DNA of 64,000 nucleotides from Phytophthora sp. 'mugwort' (Eukaryota; Oomycota; Peronosporomycetes; Peronosporales; Peronosporaceae), in assembly GCA_033558025.1 (NCBI GenBank), contig JAUCEF010000013.1, positions 303,001 through 367,000 of the forward strand, read 5' to 3'. Shown here piece after piece: positions 44,370 to 59,300 of the stretch. Every line of letters begins with the position of its first letter. Within the stretch, counting starts at the first letter, position 1. The notes under the pieces were generated by a model, which searched no databases, was not told the origin of the DNA, and saw nothing but the letters and a program-made list of their open reading frames with translations. The position numbers were made by a program, and so were the translations under genes.

Positions 44370-47300
44370 ATGCGTCCGAGCAGCAGCCAACATCTCGGCG
44401 TCGGCGACTGCGTGACAGTCAAGTCCAGCGACAGCGCGGACATCAAGAAACTCGGTCGCGTACAGCGTCTGCGCTCCAGTGGCACCGTCGATGTCTTCTA
44501 CGCCGACGGACGCGTCGAAGAACGCGTGGGCCGCGACCGCCTCGAGTCGCCGAAATCCCCGTCCGCGGCCAATAGCAAGATGCCCAGAAGCAGCAACAAG
44601 TCGAAGCCGAGCACACGGCCAACGAAATCGCCGGCCACGCGACCGAGAACGAGTCGCGACGTCTCCGATGATGACGAGTTAAAGGAGAAAGCCCCAAGTG
44701 CGCAGGACGTCGTGACACCAAGCGCGACACAACACAGAGCGCGAACAGCTGAGAGCAGGAGGACCACGATCACCTCCAAAAGACGACAACCCGTCGAGAA
44801 GTCGCCGAACACGGCACGGACGGCACCAAAGCAGCCACCAGCGCCGTCTTCCCGTCGACAACGAGACTTGAGCGACTCAGTGGCCCAGACGCAGAAACAG
44901 GTGACAGAAATCATGGAGACGATCACCACGACAGAAGTCGACGCAGTAGCTGTGGTGAGTACAATAGATTGAAGACCTGTATGTTGATAGTGATGCTAAC
45001 GTTCGTCTCGGATGTCGTAGAAAAACTCGCTGTCGCTACTGCTCCGTGTGATCCGATCCGCGCCACAAATTACAGCCGAGTGTGTCCACGAACAGAACGG
45101 CGAGTTGCTGCTGCTGGACACGCTTCAGACGCACTCGTCGCACGCTGTTTTGCTCTGCTACGGGTGCGTTCTCATGCGCAAATTGTGCCATTTAAGTGTC
45201 GAATCCGTCGACCTGTTCTTGGAGCACGGTATTATCCCCACAGTGGCTCAGGCACTGCTGAATTTCCCTGAGGACGCCATCTTACAGGCGTCAGCATGTG
45301 GATGTCTCGCAGTGTTAACACAGACCAGCGACGTCAGTAAGAATGAAATGCTGGCGATGAGAGATCCCTCCATTCTAGAACTGGTACTCGCGTCTCTAAA
45401 TATCCATCGCGAATACTCGAATCTCACGCGTCAAGTCCAGATTTATGCATGTGAAGGTGAGATGCTGGCGGACGTACAGTGCCATAGATTTACGAGTTGC
45501 TGACTGTATATGATCCTTCTGTTTCGTTCCAGTTTTGACTGAATTATGCGACTACGGCGGGCCAGCAACGGTTGCCTCGCTAATTGTTCATGATCCTCCA
45601 CGAAATACCGGGTCTCCTATTGAATTAGCCATGGAACTCACTCGGCAAAGCTTGGCTCGTGAAGATAAGAAAGTGACGTGTTCGTTCTGCAGTTTGTTGT
45701 TATGGTACGTGAAATGCTGTATACACGTGGGAATTCATCTACAAGAGCTCACTGCACTGTTCCTTGTCTGAAATATTCTAGTCTAGCGTCCAACAGTTCA
45801 GCTGCGGCCGAGAGTTTACGTGTGTTTGGGGCCATTGCAGACCTCTCGGTTGTCATGGCAAAGTATCCAGTCGACGAAGGTCGCCAATGCATTCCTCTCC
45901 TGAACTGGAATATATGTCACACTTGGTTCTCACGTTATTATTTATCTCCTGCTGTAGGTATTATCCGATTCTCGGCCGCTGCCCTGCGAGAGATTGCAGC
46001 AACGAGTCTGAGTCATTCACCGTCTAAAACTGTCCATGAAAAGGCTCGTGTCATTCTAGATGAGGACACGTCTCCCGACCCCACGCGGCATTCCACAGCA
46101 GTCTTCACAACGAAACGAGAGCGCTCTCCAGTAGTTGGAGCTTCGAGTAGTCGCAGCCGTGACACATCTCCACGAGCAACAGGCAGGAACAACGAGTTCG
46201 GTCCAAAGTTAACGGGACGCCGCCGACCAAAGTCTCCTACCAACCGTCCCAATACGTCGTCGGGGATCCCAATAGCGGGCACTGTACGTTCGTTTGGACA
46301 AATATCAAATGCTCTTGGGGACGTCCCAGGTTTAAGTTTCTTCACTTCTCCAGTCAAACGCTCGAACGAGACGCGATCTGCGACCTCGAAAGCGTCACGA
46401 CTTCCTCCTCCACGTAGTCGAGACGAGCATCTTCAACGAGCTGGCGAGATGAAGCGACGGAAAAACGGCACGGGACAACGTGATCGGCTACTGATGCAAA
46501 CGTATGGTAATTCCCCTATGATCCATCGAGCTGGGGCGTCATCGGATGCGATCGGTTCAGTCACTGACAGGAGCTTCACTCGGGAAAGCTCAAGTCGCTT
46601 TAGTCCGCTACAGAACAATTATTTAGGAACGGATGGGGTGACTTTTGTCATCCCTCCTCCACTCTCAAGCAGTCAATCTCTGGAGCAACCGATCGTCTCT
46701 CGAGGCATCAAGACACCAACGCGTCCACACTCGGCGCGTCTTACGCCGTTAGTCAATGAACGGGTCCAAATTTCCACGGCGAGATTCCCCAATGTTGCAA
46801 CAGAGTGGGGGCCTGGAGATGAAATATGGCCGATGGAATCAAGCATGAGCTCAGACAATCTCCGTCCTCAGACTGCTGTCGTTGTCACAAAACGAGCTGA
46901 TTCTACAAATCGATGGGATAGACTAAGTGAGCAAAGACACAGGAAAAAAGATCTAGAAAACTCAAGAGAACGAGAGTCACCTAGGACGTCCAAGACTGGG
47001 CGTGTGACGAACAGAAGGCCAAGGAACGACTCGTCTGTATCTCGCTCTAGTTCTCTTGATGTTGAAGACGAGGTTACAAGTCAAGTACGAGACGATGAAG
47101 CTTCAAGTCGACGGCGACTCAGTTCGTCCGACATGACGGATCAATCCATGGCCGAACTCCGTGAGTTTGCCCAACAATTACTCAAAGAAGAAGCACGGAT
47201 CTCGTCGTTACTCGCACAGACGGGATCCAAGTCGCCCGGGTTAAACCGCATGAGTTTCTCCGACAAACTCCACAAAATGATTCAAATCGCTGAATCATCC

Positions 47301-50300
47301 ATGTACGAGCGGAGTCTCGCCATGGCCACGTCTGCTGGAGAGGATACGACCACTAGGACACCTCCTCGAACTGGACCAGCTCAAGCTCAAGCCCGTAATG
47401 AACGATCAAGTGTTTCTACTACGGACATGACCAAGCCACTGAGCTCTCGGACGACGCCACTTGTTGCTGATTCCAAGCCTGATGCGCCACGAATGCTTTC
47501 ATCTGGCTACAAGAAGTCGCGCGCGTCGTCCGTGGGGCACAAGAAACAACAAAAAGCTTCAGTGAAGATGCAGACGAAGGTGCGTACGCCCTCCATCCCC
47601 TTCTTGGCACCACTTGATGTTGATTTTGACAAAGCTCCAGCCAAACATGAGACGAAACTGGTCGAATTTAAGGAGATTCCATGTCGAGAGGAATTTAATT
47701 CACAAGTGAATGCGTTTGTTGACATGGCGGATTCTCCTTATAAGAAAGAGGAAGAGAAGATGGTTTTGTACGGAGAAGAGTCGATCCAAGAGGAGATTCC
47801 AGCTTCAATGGTGCTTGTCGAACGTAATCAGGTGGAGGAGGAGGAACCAGTTCCTGAGAATATTGACGCAAAAGAAGATGAAGTCGGTTATGATGATTTT
47901 GACGCCAGAACGTCGATGTATGACAACGTAGAGGAAGAAGGCTTTATCGCGGAAGAGATTGGGGTTACGTCGCCGTTAAAGGCCGATGATGAATTTAAGA
48001 AGGTCGCAGTGTTGTCTGTGAGTGACACTGGAGAGGATTTCTATGAAGAGGATCAACAGACTTTTGAGTCAGAAGAAAACGTGGGGCTGGAGAATGCTGT
48101 GTCGACTGACGTACTGAGGGATAACTTTCTTCAAGTTGTAGTGGCGGATGATGTAATGGAGAGCAGAGCACTTCAGCAGTTTTTGGATGATGGTGGAAGT
48201 GACCGAAAGAGTGAAGAAGATGAAGTCGATAGAGCTCAAACACGAGAGTTGAGTGAAAAGGCATCAGAGGGAGAAAACGACGACTATGAGATTATTCAAC
48301 TGCCTGAGCTTAGCGAACAAGAGCCTGAAGTCTCGATGGACTGGATGTTGGCTCGTGATGCTTGTCAGCAGGTTGCAACTCAGGGAATCTCGGCTGCATT
48401 ACGTGGAGTGGAGACCGCATTGACTGTTTTATCTGGCGATAATACAGTTGAAGAGCATATCGACGATTTGGTGCCAATATTTAGACCGATGCTCTCGAGT
48501 GACAACAATGACGATGCGATTGGCACTCAAGAACATGCGACCGCTCTAGAAGCGGATAGGAAAGTGGCAAGTGACTTTGTCGTACTGAATGCTCTTCAAA
48601 ACGTTGTTGACTCTCTAACCCCGTCGACCGTACTAGCTCAGGATATCCTTGCTAGTATCGATCACCTCGGAGACAAGAATCCTCTTTCGAGTAGCCCTGA
48701 CGATGACTTGAGGGTAGATATTGACAGTTGGCGAGTAGCCGGAGACGATATAGCAGGCGCAATCGAACGCATTGTGGCTTCCAGAATTGCTGCATCTCTG
48801 AACAACACAGTTGAGCAGCTTCGTGCTCTTTCAAGCGGTGTGGAAGAGGGCACTGAATTGTCCCAACGCTTAAATGAGCTCGTAGCTGTTGCTGTCGAAG
48901 CCGTGGCTCAACGAATAAGTGCAGATCGTGAGCTAGTCATTCCTGCCACAGCTCCGTCTCTCGATCTGTTACCTCTATCCAGTAATAATGAATCAGATGC
49001 TGAGCAACAAAGTCCTCGCCCCGATACAGTGACGTCTGATGAAGAGGGTCATGTGTCGGTGCAAATGGCAAAAGCTATTAAAGAAAGTATCAACGGAATT
49101 ATTGCCATGTCATTAGTAAACATGATGCAGCAATTTAACTTGTCGAAATCGGAAGATCAAAGCCCAGAATTGGAGGAAAATGAAGAAACTTTGGGGTTAA
49201 ACAAACGGATGAATGATGGTCAATCGTCTCAAGAAGACACTAACGATGATCGACACTTAGAAGATTATGATGAAATTTTGTCGACGAAAGATTCCGTTGC
49301 GGTGAAGAATTATGTCTCGGGGATGATCGCTCTCTCTGTACAGAGCTCGGTGGCACGTGTACTGGCCAATAACAGTCAGGGAAATGCCTTGAGTGAACTG
49401 ACAATGCTGTCAGTCAATCTGCATCATGGGAGTCAAGCAGAGAGTGGAAATCTCGAGACGCAGCGAATGAAGTCGGTTAAGACAAGTGAACGAGCATTTA
49501 GTGACCAGATTGAGGAACACAACGTCGAGGACTTGGAATTACCCGTGCAGGCAGTCATCGCTATCAGTCGAAGCATCGACGGTTTGATCGCTCTCTCACT
49601 GGCAAAGACGGTGGACAAGCTTTGCTCGGTTCAGTCGGAGACTGGCAGCATTGATGGTGCTGAGCAAAAACCGATAGATAGGACGAAAGCAGGCGACGCC
49701 GTGTTGGATGACGTATCTGCTGCAATTCGTCGAAACATCTCGGCGGTTGTCGCTGTATCGTTGGAATCGGTGTTGCAGAGCATGCAGAAAGCTGAGGAAC
49801 AGCTGGAAGACGCCTCGGAGGATACTAAAGACCGAGGATCGGTGGCTATAGTCGCACGTAAGATACCAGAAGGTCGTGAGCTGGAATTGCAGACGCTGAC
49901 AGTCTGGGATCAAGAGCAGGATCCACTGGAACCTTGTGTGGCAATGTCCATTTCGATTCAACGGAGTGTGAATGCAATTTTGATACAGGCGCTGCAGAAC
50001 GTTATGACAGAGTTAGCGCGTGAGTCACGTGGACATGTTGACGGATCAGGAGTACACAATGACGCGCGTTCGGGGTCTAAAGCGTTGGACGAGTACAGTG
50101 ACCGGTATGAGCTGGAGTCAGTACCGTATGATCATGCAGCAGTTATGATGGCGATCGAGGCGTTCGAGCAGCTTCAGCTCCCAGAGGACGGTGATAACCA
50201 AACGTCCGAGACAGACAAGGAAGGAGTTTCGATTCAAACGGCAATTGCTGTGCGTTGGACGGTCAGTGGAATGATTGCGTTGGCAGTGGAGAATGCAGTT

Positions 50301-53300
50301 GCTGCTAGTACTATACCGTCTATGACAGAGGAGTCTGGAGGTGTGCGTCATGATACTGAGGACGTCGCAGCGTCCTCTTTACAAGATGTCGGCACTACTG
50401 AAAGTGATGGCGCTGTACAGGAAGTTTCCAGTTGTATGGCAAGTGCAATACGGAAGACAGTGGATGGGATCATGGAACGAACGATGGACAATGTGTTAGC
50501 TCAAATTGGCGCTCGCACTGTGGGGGAACTGGTGTCGCACATGGTTGAGAGCACAGCACTGCAAGAGGAACTATTACCTACGATAGAGTCATCGTTTGCT
50601 GTTAGGATGGAGAGGTCTGGTGGTGTATTAGAAGAGGACGAATCCGCAACATTTACCAGTCAAATGGCGACTCGTCAAGCTGTGAGTAGTTTGATTGGAT
50701 TGTCGCTGCAGACCGCAGTAGCGAATGTGATGGGGAAAACTCCAGAGCAATTACCAGATACTTGGATGAATGAGAAGGAGGAATTTCTACTGGAGAATAC
50801 GTTGGGTGAGGTGGTTCATGCTACAAACGCGACTGAGCAGACTAGTCGTGTATCCATTCCTCTATTACTATTCCCTTTCCCTTCAAGTACACAGGATCAA
50901 GCTCAGCTTGAATCAAGTGGAAAAAACACTGAAGGGGTATCCGTGATGGCTGCAATCGCTGTTAGTCGGACGGTGACTGCGGTGATTGCTGCTGGAGTAG
51001 AACAAATGCTCGAGTCGATGTTCAATATGGGCACATCGTTGGCCGCAAGACAGGACGATAATTCTATCCTTTCGACGTCAACGGAAGTCAAAGCGCAAGA
51101 GGAATTGAGAGAAACACCTAGTGAACGTACGGATCGTTTAACCCCAGCCATGTCGATCGCTGTTGCTCTGTCCGTCAAAGCGATGTTGATGGAAGCTGTT
51201 AATAAGGTTTCCCAACGAGTGGAGCTTCATCGCAAATACAAGGACGATATCCAGTTTGTGACGCAAGAAGTGCTTGCTGTGTCGATAATGGAGGAATCTC
51301 AAGCTCACTCGGAGTATTTCGAGACGTTGGTACAACGGAGTGATGCGGTGGGGACTGCGCTCGCTAGCGTCGTTGATTCTATGACTGCTGCTGCATTAGC
51401 GTCGATTACTACGACATTAGAGAACCAACAATCTGGTGAAGAAGAGGATAGAGAACAAAGGACACTCGACCAGCACAGCGAGAAAGCTAATGAGACTGAA
51501 GTCAGAAAAGCGAAAGTGGACGTGGACGTCGTGTCGGAGGCCGCGTCCGATATGGAGGTGGCTGCAGCCGCTAAGGACCTGGTGAGTGCGGTGGAGTCTG
51601 CCGCGCGTGCTGATACTGAGCGGGAACAGATTGCTGTCGAAGCGAGTGTTGCGGCGGAGGAAGAGGAGGAGTCCGAGGCGCCGGTAGCATCGACCGAGCA
51701 GCAGGAGCTATCGCCGAGCGAGGACATCACTGCTGTAGAGGTTGCCGCTGTCAGTGTGGCGGTTGTGACCGCTCTTGCCGAAGCCGTAGACGCCGTGGAG
51801 GCTGAGGCGGAGTATGCGGAGGACGAGTTCACCGAGGAGGTTGCCACCGAGTCCGTCCTCGAGGTGGTCGTCGACGCAGCCGAGCAAGTCGGACAGGAAG
51901 CAGCGACCGAGAAGCCTGCCGTCGCGGAATTGGGCGAGGTGGCAGCGACCATGACGCTGGCCGTGGACGCCGTGTCGGAGGCCGCGTCCGATATGGAGGT
52001 GGCTGCGGCCGCTAAGGACCTGGTGAGTGCGGTGGAGTCTGCCGCGCGTGCTGATACTGAGCGGGAACATATTGCTGTCGAAGCGAGTGTTGCGGCGGAG
52101 GAAGAGGAGGAGTCCGAGGCGCCGGTAGCATCGACCGAGCAGCAGGAGCTATCGCCGAGCGGGGACATCACTGGTGTAGAGGTTGCCGCTGTCAGTGTGG
52201 CGGTTGTGACCGCTCTTGCCGAAGCCGTAGACGCCGTGGAGACTGAGGCGGAGTATGCGGAGGACGAGTTCGCCGAGGAGGTGGCCACCGAGTCCGTCCT
52301 CGAGGTGGTCGTCGACGCAGCCGAGCAAGTCGGACAGGAAGCAGCGACCGAGAAGCCTGCCGTCGCGGAATTGGGCGAGGTGGCAGCGACCATGACGCTG
52401 GCCGTGGACGCCGTGTCGGAGGCCGCGTCCGATATGGAGGTGGCTGCGGCCGCTAAGGACCTGGTGAGTGCGGTGGAGTCTGCCGCGCGTGCTGATACTG
52501 AGCGGGAACATATTGCTGTCGAAGCGAGTGTTGCGGCGGAGGAAGAGGTGGAGTCCGAGGCGCCGGTAGCATCGACCGAGCAGCAGGAGCTATCGCCGAG
52601 CGAGGACATCACTGATGTAGAGGTTGCCGCTGCCAGTGTGGCGGTTGTGACCGCTCTTGCTGAAGCCGTAGATGCCGTGGAGGCTGAGGCGGAGGATGCG
52701 GAGGACGAGTTCGCCGAGGAGGTGGCCACCGAGTCCGTCCTCGAGGTGGTCGTCGACGCAGCCGAGCAAGTCGGACAGGAAGCAGCGACCGAGAAGCCTG
52801 CCGTCGCGGAATTGGGCGAGGTGGCAGCGACCATGACGCTGGCCGTGGACGCCGTGTCGGAGGCCGCGTCCGATATGGAGGTGGCTGCGGCCGCTAAGGA
52901 CCTGGTGAGTGCGGTGGAGTCTGCCGCGCGTGCTGATACTGAGCGGGAACAGATTGCTGTCGAAGCGAGTGTTGCGGCGGAGGAAGAGGAGGAGTCCGAG
53001 GCGCCGGTAGCATCGACCGAGCAGCAGGAGCTATCGCCGAGCGAGGACATCACTGATGTAGAGGTTGCCGCTGCCAGTGTGGCGGTTGTGACCGCTCTTG
53101 CTGAAGCCGTAGATGCCGTGGAGGCTGAGGCGGAGGATGCGGAGGACGAGTTCGCCGAGGAGGTGGCCACCGAGTCCGTCCTCGAGGTGGTCGTCGACGC
53201 AGCCGAGCAAGTCGGACAGGAAGCAGCGACCGAGAAGCCTGCCGTCGCGGAATTGGGCGAGGTGGCAGCGACCATGACGCTGGCCGTGGACGCCGTGTCG

Positions 53301-56300
53301 GAGGCCGCGTCCGATATGGAGGTGGCTGCGGCTGCTAAGGACCTGGTGAGTGCGGTGGAGTCTGCCGCGCGTGCTGATACTGAGCGGGAACAGATTGCTG
53401 TCGAAGCGAGTGTTGCGGCGGAGGAAGAGGAGGAGTCCGAGGCGCCGGTAGCATCGACCGAGCAGCAGGAGCTATCGCCGAGCGGGGACATCACTGCTGT
53501 AGAGGTTGCCGCTGCCAGTGTGGCGGTTGTGACCGCTCTTGCTGAAGCCGTAGACGCCGTGGAGGCCGAGTCGGAGTATGCGGAGGACGAGTTCGCCGAG
53601 GAGGTGGCCACCGAGTCCGTCCTCGAGGTGGTCGTCGACGCAGCCGAGCAAGTCGGACAGGAAGCAGCGACCGAGAAGCCTGCCGTCGCGGAACTGGGCG
53701 AGGTGGCAGCGACCATGACGCTGGCCGTGGACGCCGTGTCGGAGGCCGCGTCCGATATGGAGGTGGCTGCGGCTGCTAAGGACCTGGTGAGTGCGGTGGA
53801 GTCTGCCGCGCGTGCTGATACTGAGCGGGAACAGATTGCTGTCGAAGCGAGTGTTGCGGCGGAGGAAGAGGAGGAGTCCGAGGCGCCGGTAGCATCGACC
53901 GAGCAGCAGGAGCTATCGCCGAGCGAGGACATCACTGCTGTAGAGGTTGCCGCTGCCAGTGTGGCGGTTGTGACCGCTCTTGCTGAAGCCGTAGACGCCG
54001 TGGAGGCCGAGTCGGAGTATACGGAGGACGAGTTCGCCGAGGAGGTGGCCACCGAGTCCGTCCTCGAGGTGGTCGTCGACGCAGCCGAGCAAGTCGGACA
54101 GGAAGCAGCGACCGAGAAGCCTGCCGTCGCGGAATTGGGCGAGGTGGCAGCGACCATGACGCTGGCCGTGGACGCCGTGTCGGAGGCCGCGTCCGATATG
54201 GAGGTGGCTGCGGCCGCTAAGGACCTGGTGAGTGCGGTGGAGTCTGCCGCGCGTGCTGATACTGAGCGGGAACAGATTGCTGTCGAAGCGAGTGTTGCGG
54301 CGGAGGAAGAGGAGGAGTCCGAGGCGCCGGTAGCATCGACCGAGCAGCAGGAGCTATCGCCGAGCGAGGACATCACTGATGTAGAGGTTGCCGCTGCCAG
54401 TGTGGCGGTTGTGACCGCTCTTGCTGAAGCCGTAGATGCCGTGGAGGCTGAGGCGGAGGATGCGGAGGACGAGTTCGCCGAGGAGGTGGCCACCGAGTCC
54501 GTCCTCGAGGTGGTCGTCGACGCAGCCGAGCAAGTCGGACAGGAAGCAGCGACCGAGAAGCCTGCCGTCGCGGAATTGGGCGAGGTGGCAGCGACCATGA
54601 CGCTGGCCGTGGACGCCGTGTCGGAGGCCGCGTCCGATATGGAGGTGGCTGCGGCTGCTAAGGACCTGGTGAGTGCGGTGGAGTCTGCCGCGCGTGCTGA
54701 TACTGAGCGGGAACAGATTGCTGTCGAAGCGAGTGTTGCGGCGGAGGAAGAGGAGGAGTCCGAGGCGCCGGTAGCATCGACCGAGCAGCAGGAGCTATCG
54801 CCGAGCGAGGACATCACTGATGTAGAGGTTGCCGCTGCCAGTGTGGCGGTTGTGACCGCTCTTGTTGAAGCCGTAGACGCCGTGGAGGCCGAGTCGGAGT
54901 ATGCGGAGGACGAGTTCGCCGAGGAGGTGGCCACCGAGTCCGTCCTCGAGGTGGTCGTCGACGCAGCCGAGCAAGTCGGACAGGAAGCAGCGACCGAGAA
55001 GCCTGCCGTCGCGGAACTGGGCGAGGTGGCAGCGACCATGACGCTGGCCGTGGACGCCGTGTCGGAGGCCGCGTCCGATATGGAGGTGGCTGCGGCTGCT
55101 AAGGACCTGGTGAGTGCGGTGGAGTCTGCCGCGCGTGCTGATACTGAGCGGGAACAGATTGCTGTCGAAGCGAGTGTTGCGGCGGAGGAAGAGGAGGAGT
55201 CCGAGGCGCCGGTAGCATCGACCGAGCAGCAGGAGCTATCGCCGAGCGAGGACATCACTGATGTAGAGGTTGCCGCTGCCAGTGTGGCGGTTGTGACCGC
55301 TCTTGTTGAAGCCGTAGACGCCGTGGAGGCCGAGTCGGAGTATGCGGAGGACGAGTTCGCCGAGGAGGTGGCCACCGAGTCCGTCCTCGAGGTGGTCGTC
55401 GACGCAGCCGAGCAAGTCGGACAGGAAGCAGCGACCGAGAAGCCTGCCGTCGCGGAATTGGGCGAGGTGGCAGCGACCATGACGCTGGCCGTGGACGCCG
55501 TGTCGGAGGCCGCGTCCGATATGGAGGTGGCTGCGGCTGCTAAGGACCTGGTGAGTGCGGTGGAGTCTGCCGCGCGTGCTGATACTGAGCGGGAACAGAT
55601 TGCTGTCGAAGCGAGTGTTGCGGCGGAGGAAGAGGAGGAGTCCGAGGCGCCGGTAGCATCGACCGAGCAGCAGGAGCTATCGCCGAGCGAGGACATCACT
55701 GCTGTAGAGGTTGCCGCTGTCAGTGTGACGGTTGTGACCGCTCTTGCTGAAGCCGTAGATGCCGTGGAGGCTGAGGCGGAGGATGCGGAGGACGAGTTCG
55801 CCGAGGAGGTGGCCACCGAGTCCGTCCTCGAGGTGGTCGTCGACGCAGCCGAGCAAGTCGGACAGGAAGCAGCGACCGAGAAGCCTGCCGTCGCGGAATT
55901 GGGCGAGGTGGCAGCGACCATGACGCTGGCCGTGGACGCCGTGTCGGAGGCCGCGTCCGATATGGAGGTGGCTGCGGCTGCTAAGGACCTGGTGAGTGCG
56001 GTGGAGTCTGCCGCGCGTGCTGATACTGAGCGGGAACAGATTGCTGTCGAAGCGAGTGTTGCGGCGGAGGAAGAGGAGGAGTCCGAGGCGCCGGTAGCAT
56101 CGACCGAGCAGCAGGAGCTATCGCCGAGCGGGGACATCACTGCTGTAGAGGTTGCCGCTGCCAGTGTGGCGGTTGTGACCGCTCTTGTTGAAGCCGTAGA
56201 CGCCGTGGAGGCCGAGTCGGAGTATGCGGAGGACGAGTTCGCCGAGGAGGTGGCCACCAAGTCCGTCCTCGAGGTGGTCGTCGACGCAGCCGAGCAAGTC

Positions 56301-59300
56301 GGACAGGAAGCAGCGACCGAGAAGCCTGCCGTCGCGGAACTGGGCGAGGTGGCAGCGACCATGACGCTGGCCGTGGACGCCGTGTCGGAGGCCGCGTCCG
56401 ATATGGAGGTGGCTGCGGCTGCTAAGGACCTGGTGAGTGCGGTGGAGTCTGCCGCGCGTGCTGATACTGAGCGGGAACAGATTGCTGTCGAAGCGAGTGT
56501 TGCGGCGGAGGAAGAGGAGGAGTCCGAGGCGCCGGTAGCATCGACCGAGCAGCAGGAGCTATCGCCGAGCGGGGACATCACTGCTGTAGAGGTTGCCGCT
56601 GCCAGTGTGGCGGTTGTGACCGCTCTTGTTGAAGCCGTAGACGCCGTGGAGGCCGAGTCGGAGTATGCGGAGGACGAGTTCGCCGAGGAGGTGGCCACCA
56701 AGTCCGTCCTCGAGGTGGTCGTCGACGCAGCCGAGCAAGTCGGACAGGAAGCAGCGACCGAGAAGCCTGCCGTCGCGGAACTGGGCGAGGTGGCAGCGAC
56801 CATGACGCTGGCCGTGGACGCCGTGTCGGAGGCCGCGTCCGATATGGAGGTGGCTGCGGCTGCTAAGGACCTGGTGAGTGCGGTGGAGTCTGCCGCGCGT
56901 GCTGATACTGAGCGGGAACAGATTGCTGTCGAAGCGAGTGTTGCGGCGGAGGAAGAGGAGGAGTCCGAGGCGCCGGTAGCATCGACCGAGCAGCAGGAGC
57001 TATCGCCGAGCGGGGACATCACTGCTGTAGAGGTTGCCGCTGCCAGTGTGGCGGTTGTGACCGCTCTTGCTGAAGCCGTAGACGCCGTGGAGGCCGAGTC
57101 GGAGTATGCGGAGGACGAGTTCGCCGAGGAGGTGGCCACCGAGTCCGTCCTCGAGGTGGTCGTCGACGCAGCCGAGCAAGTCGGACAGGAAGCAGCGACC
57201 GAGAAGCCTGCCGTCGCGGAACTGGGCGAGGTGGCAGCGACCATGACGCTGGCCGTGGACGCCGTGTCGGAGGCCGCGTCCGATATGGAGGTGGCTGCGG
57301 CTGCTAAGGACCTGGTGAGTGCGGTGGAGTCTGCCGCGCGTGCTGATACTGAGCGGGAACAGATTGCTGTCGAAGCGAGTGTTGCGGCGGAGGAAGAGGA
57401 GGAGTCCGAGGCGCCGGTAGCATCGACCGAGCAGCAGGAGCTATCGCCGAGCGGGGACATCACTGCTGTAGAGGTTGCCGCTGCCAGTGTGGCGGTTGTG
57501 ACCGCTCTTGCTGAAGCCGTAGACGCCGTGGAGGCCGAGTCGGAGTATGCGGAGGACGAGTTCGCCGAGGAGGTGGCCACCGAGTCCGTCCTCGAGGTGG
57601 TCGTCGACGCAGCCGAGCAAGTCGGACAGGAAGCAGCGACCGAGAAGCCTGCCGTCGCGGAACTGGGCGAGGTGGCAGCGACCATGACGCTGGCCGTGGA
57701 CGCCGTGTCGGAGGCCGCGTCCGATATGGAGGTGGCTGCGGCCGCTAAGGACCTGGTGAGTGCGGTGGAGTCTGCCGCTCGTGCTGATACTGAGCGGGAA
57801 CAGATTGCTGTCGAAGCGAGTGTTGCGGCGGAGGAAGAGGAGGAGTCCGAGGCGCCGGTAGCATCGACCGAGCAGCAGGAGCTATCGCCGAGCGAGGACA
57901 TCACTGCTGTAGAGGTTGCCGCTGCCAGTGTGGCGGTTGTGACCGCTCTTGCCGAAGCCGTAGACGCCGTGGAGGCCGAGTCGGAGTATGCGGAGGACGA
58001 GTTCGCCGAGGAGGTGGCCACCGAGTCCGTCCTCGAGGTGGTCGTCGACGCAGCCGAGCAAGTCGGACAGGAAGCAGCGACCGAGAAGCCTGCCGTCGCG
58101 GAATTGGGCGAGGTGGCAGCGACCATGACGCTGGCCGTGGACGCCGTGTCGGAGGCCGCGTCCGATATGGAGGTGGCTGCGGCCGCTAAGGACCTGGTGA
58201 GTGCGGTGGAGTCTGCCGCGCGTGCTGATACTGAGCGGGAACAGATTGCTGTGGAAGCGAGTGTTGCGGCGGAGGAAGAGGAGGAGTCCGAGGCGCCGGT
58301 AGCATCGACCGAGCAGCAGGAGCTATCGCCGAGCGAGGACATCACTGCTGTAGAGGTTGCCGCTGCCAGTGTGGCGGTTGTGACCGCTCTTGCTGAAGCC
58401 GTAGACGCCGTGGAGGCCGAGTCGGAGTATGCGGAGGACGAGTTCGCCGAGGAGGTGGCCACCGAGTCCGTCCTCGAGGTGGTCGTCGACGCAGCCGAGC
58501 AAGTCGGACAGGAAGCAGCGACCGAGAAGCCTGCCGTCGCGGAATTGGGCGAGGTGGCAGCGACCATGACGCTGGCCGTGGACGCCGTGTCGGAGGCCGC
58601 GTCCGATATGGAGGTGGCTGCGGCCGCTAAGGACCTGGTGAGTGCGGTGGAGTCTGCCGCGCGTGCTGATACTGAGCGGGAACAGATTGCTGTCGAAGCG
58701 AGTGTTGCGGCGGAGGAAGAGGAGGAGTCCGAGGCGCCGGTAGCATCGACCGAGCAGCAGGAGCTATCGCCGAGCGAGGACATCACTGCTGTAGAGGTTG
58801 CCGCTGCCAGTGTGGCGGTTGTGACCGCTCTTGCTGAAGCCGTAGACGCCGTGGAGGCCGAGTCGGAGTATGCGGAGGACGAGTTCGCCGAGGAGGTGGC
58901 CACCGAGTCCGTCCTCGAGGTGGTCGTCGACGCAGCCGAGCAAGTCGGACAGGAAGCAGCGACCGAGAAGCCTGCCGTCGCGGAATTGGGCGAGGTGGCA
59001 GCGACCATGACGCTGGCCGTGGACGCCGTGTCGGAGGCCGCGTCCGATATGGAGGTGGCTGCGGCCGCTAAGGACCTGGTGAGTGCGGTGGAGTCTGCCG
59101 CGCGTGCTGATACTGAGCGGGAACAGATTGCTGTCGAAGCGAGTGTTGCGGCGGAGGAAGAGGTGGAGTCCGAGGCGCCGGTAGCATCGACCGAGCAGCA
59201 GGAGCTATCGCCGAGCGAGGACATCACTGATGTAGAGGTTGCCGCTGCCAGTGTGGCGGTTGTGACCGCTCTTGCTGAAGCCGTAGATGCCGTGGAGGCT

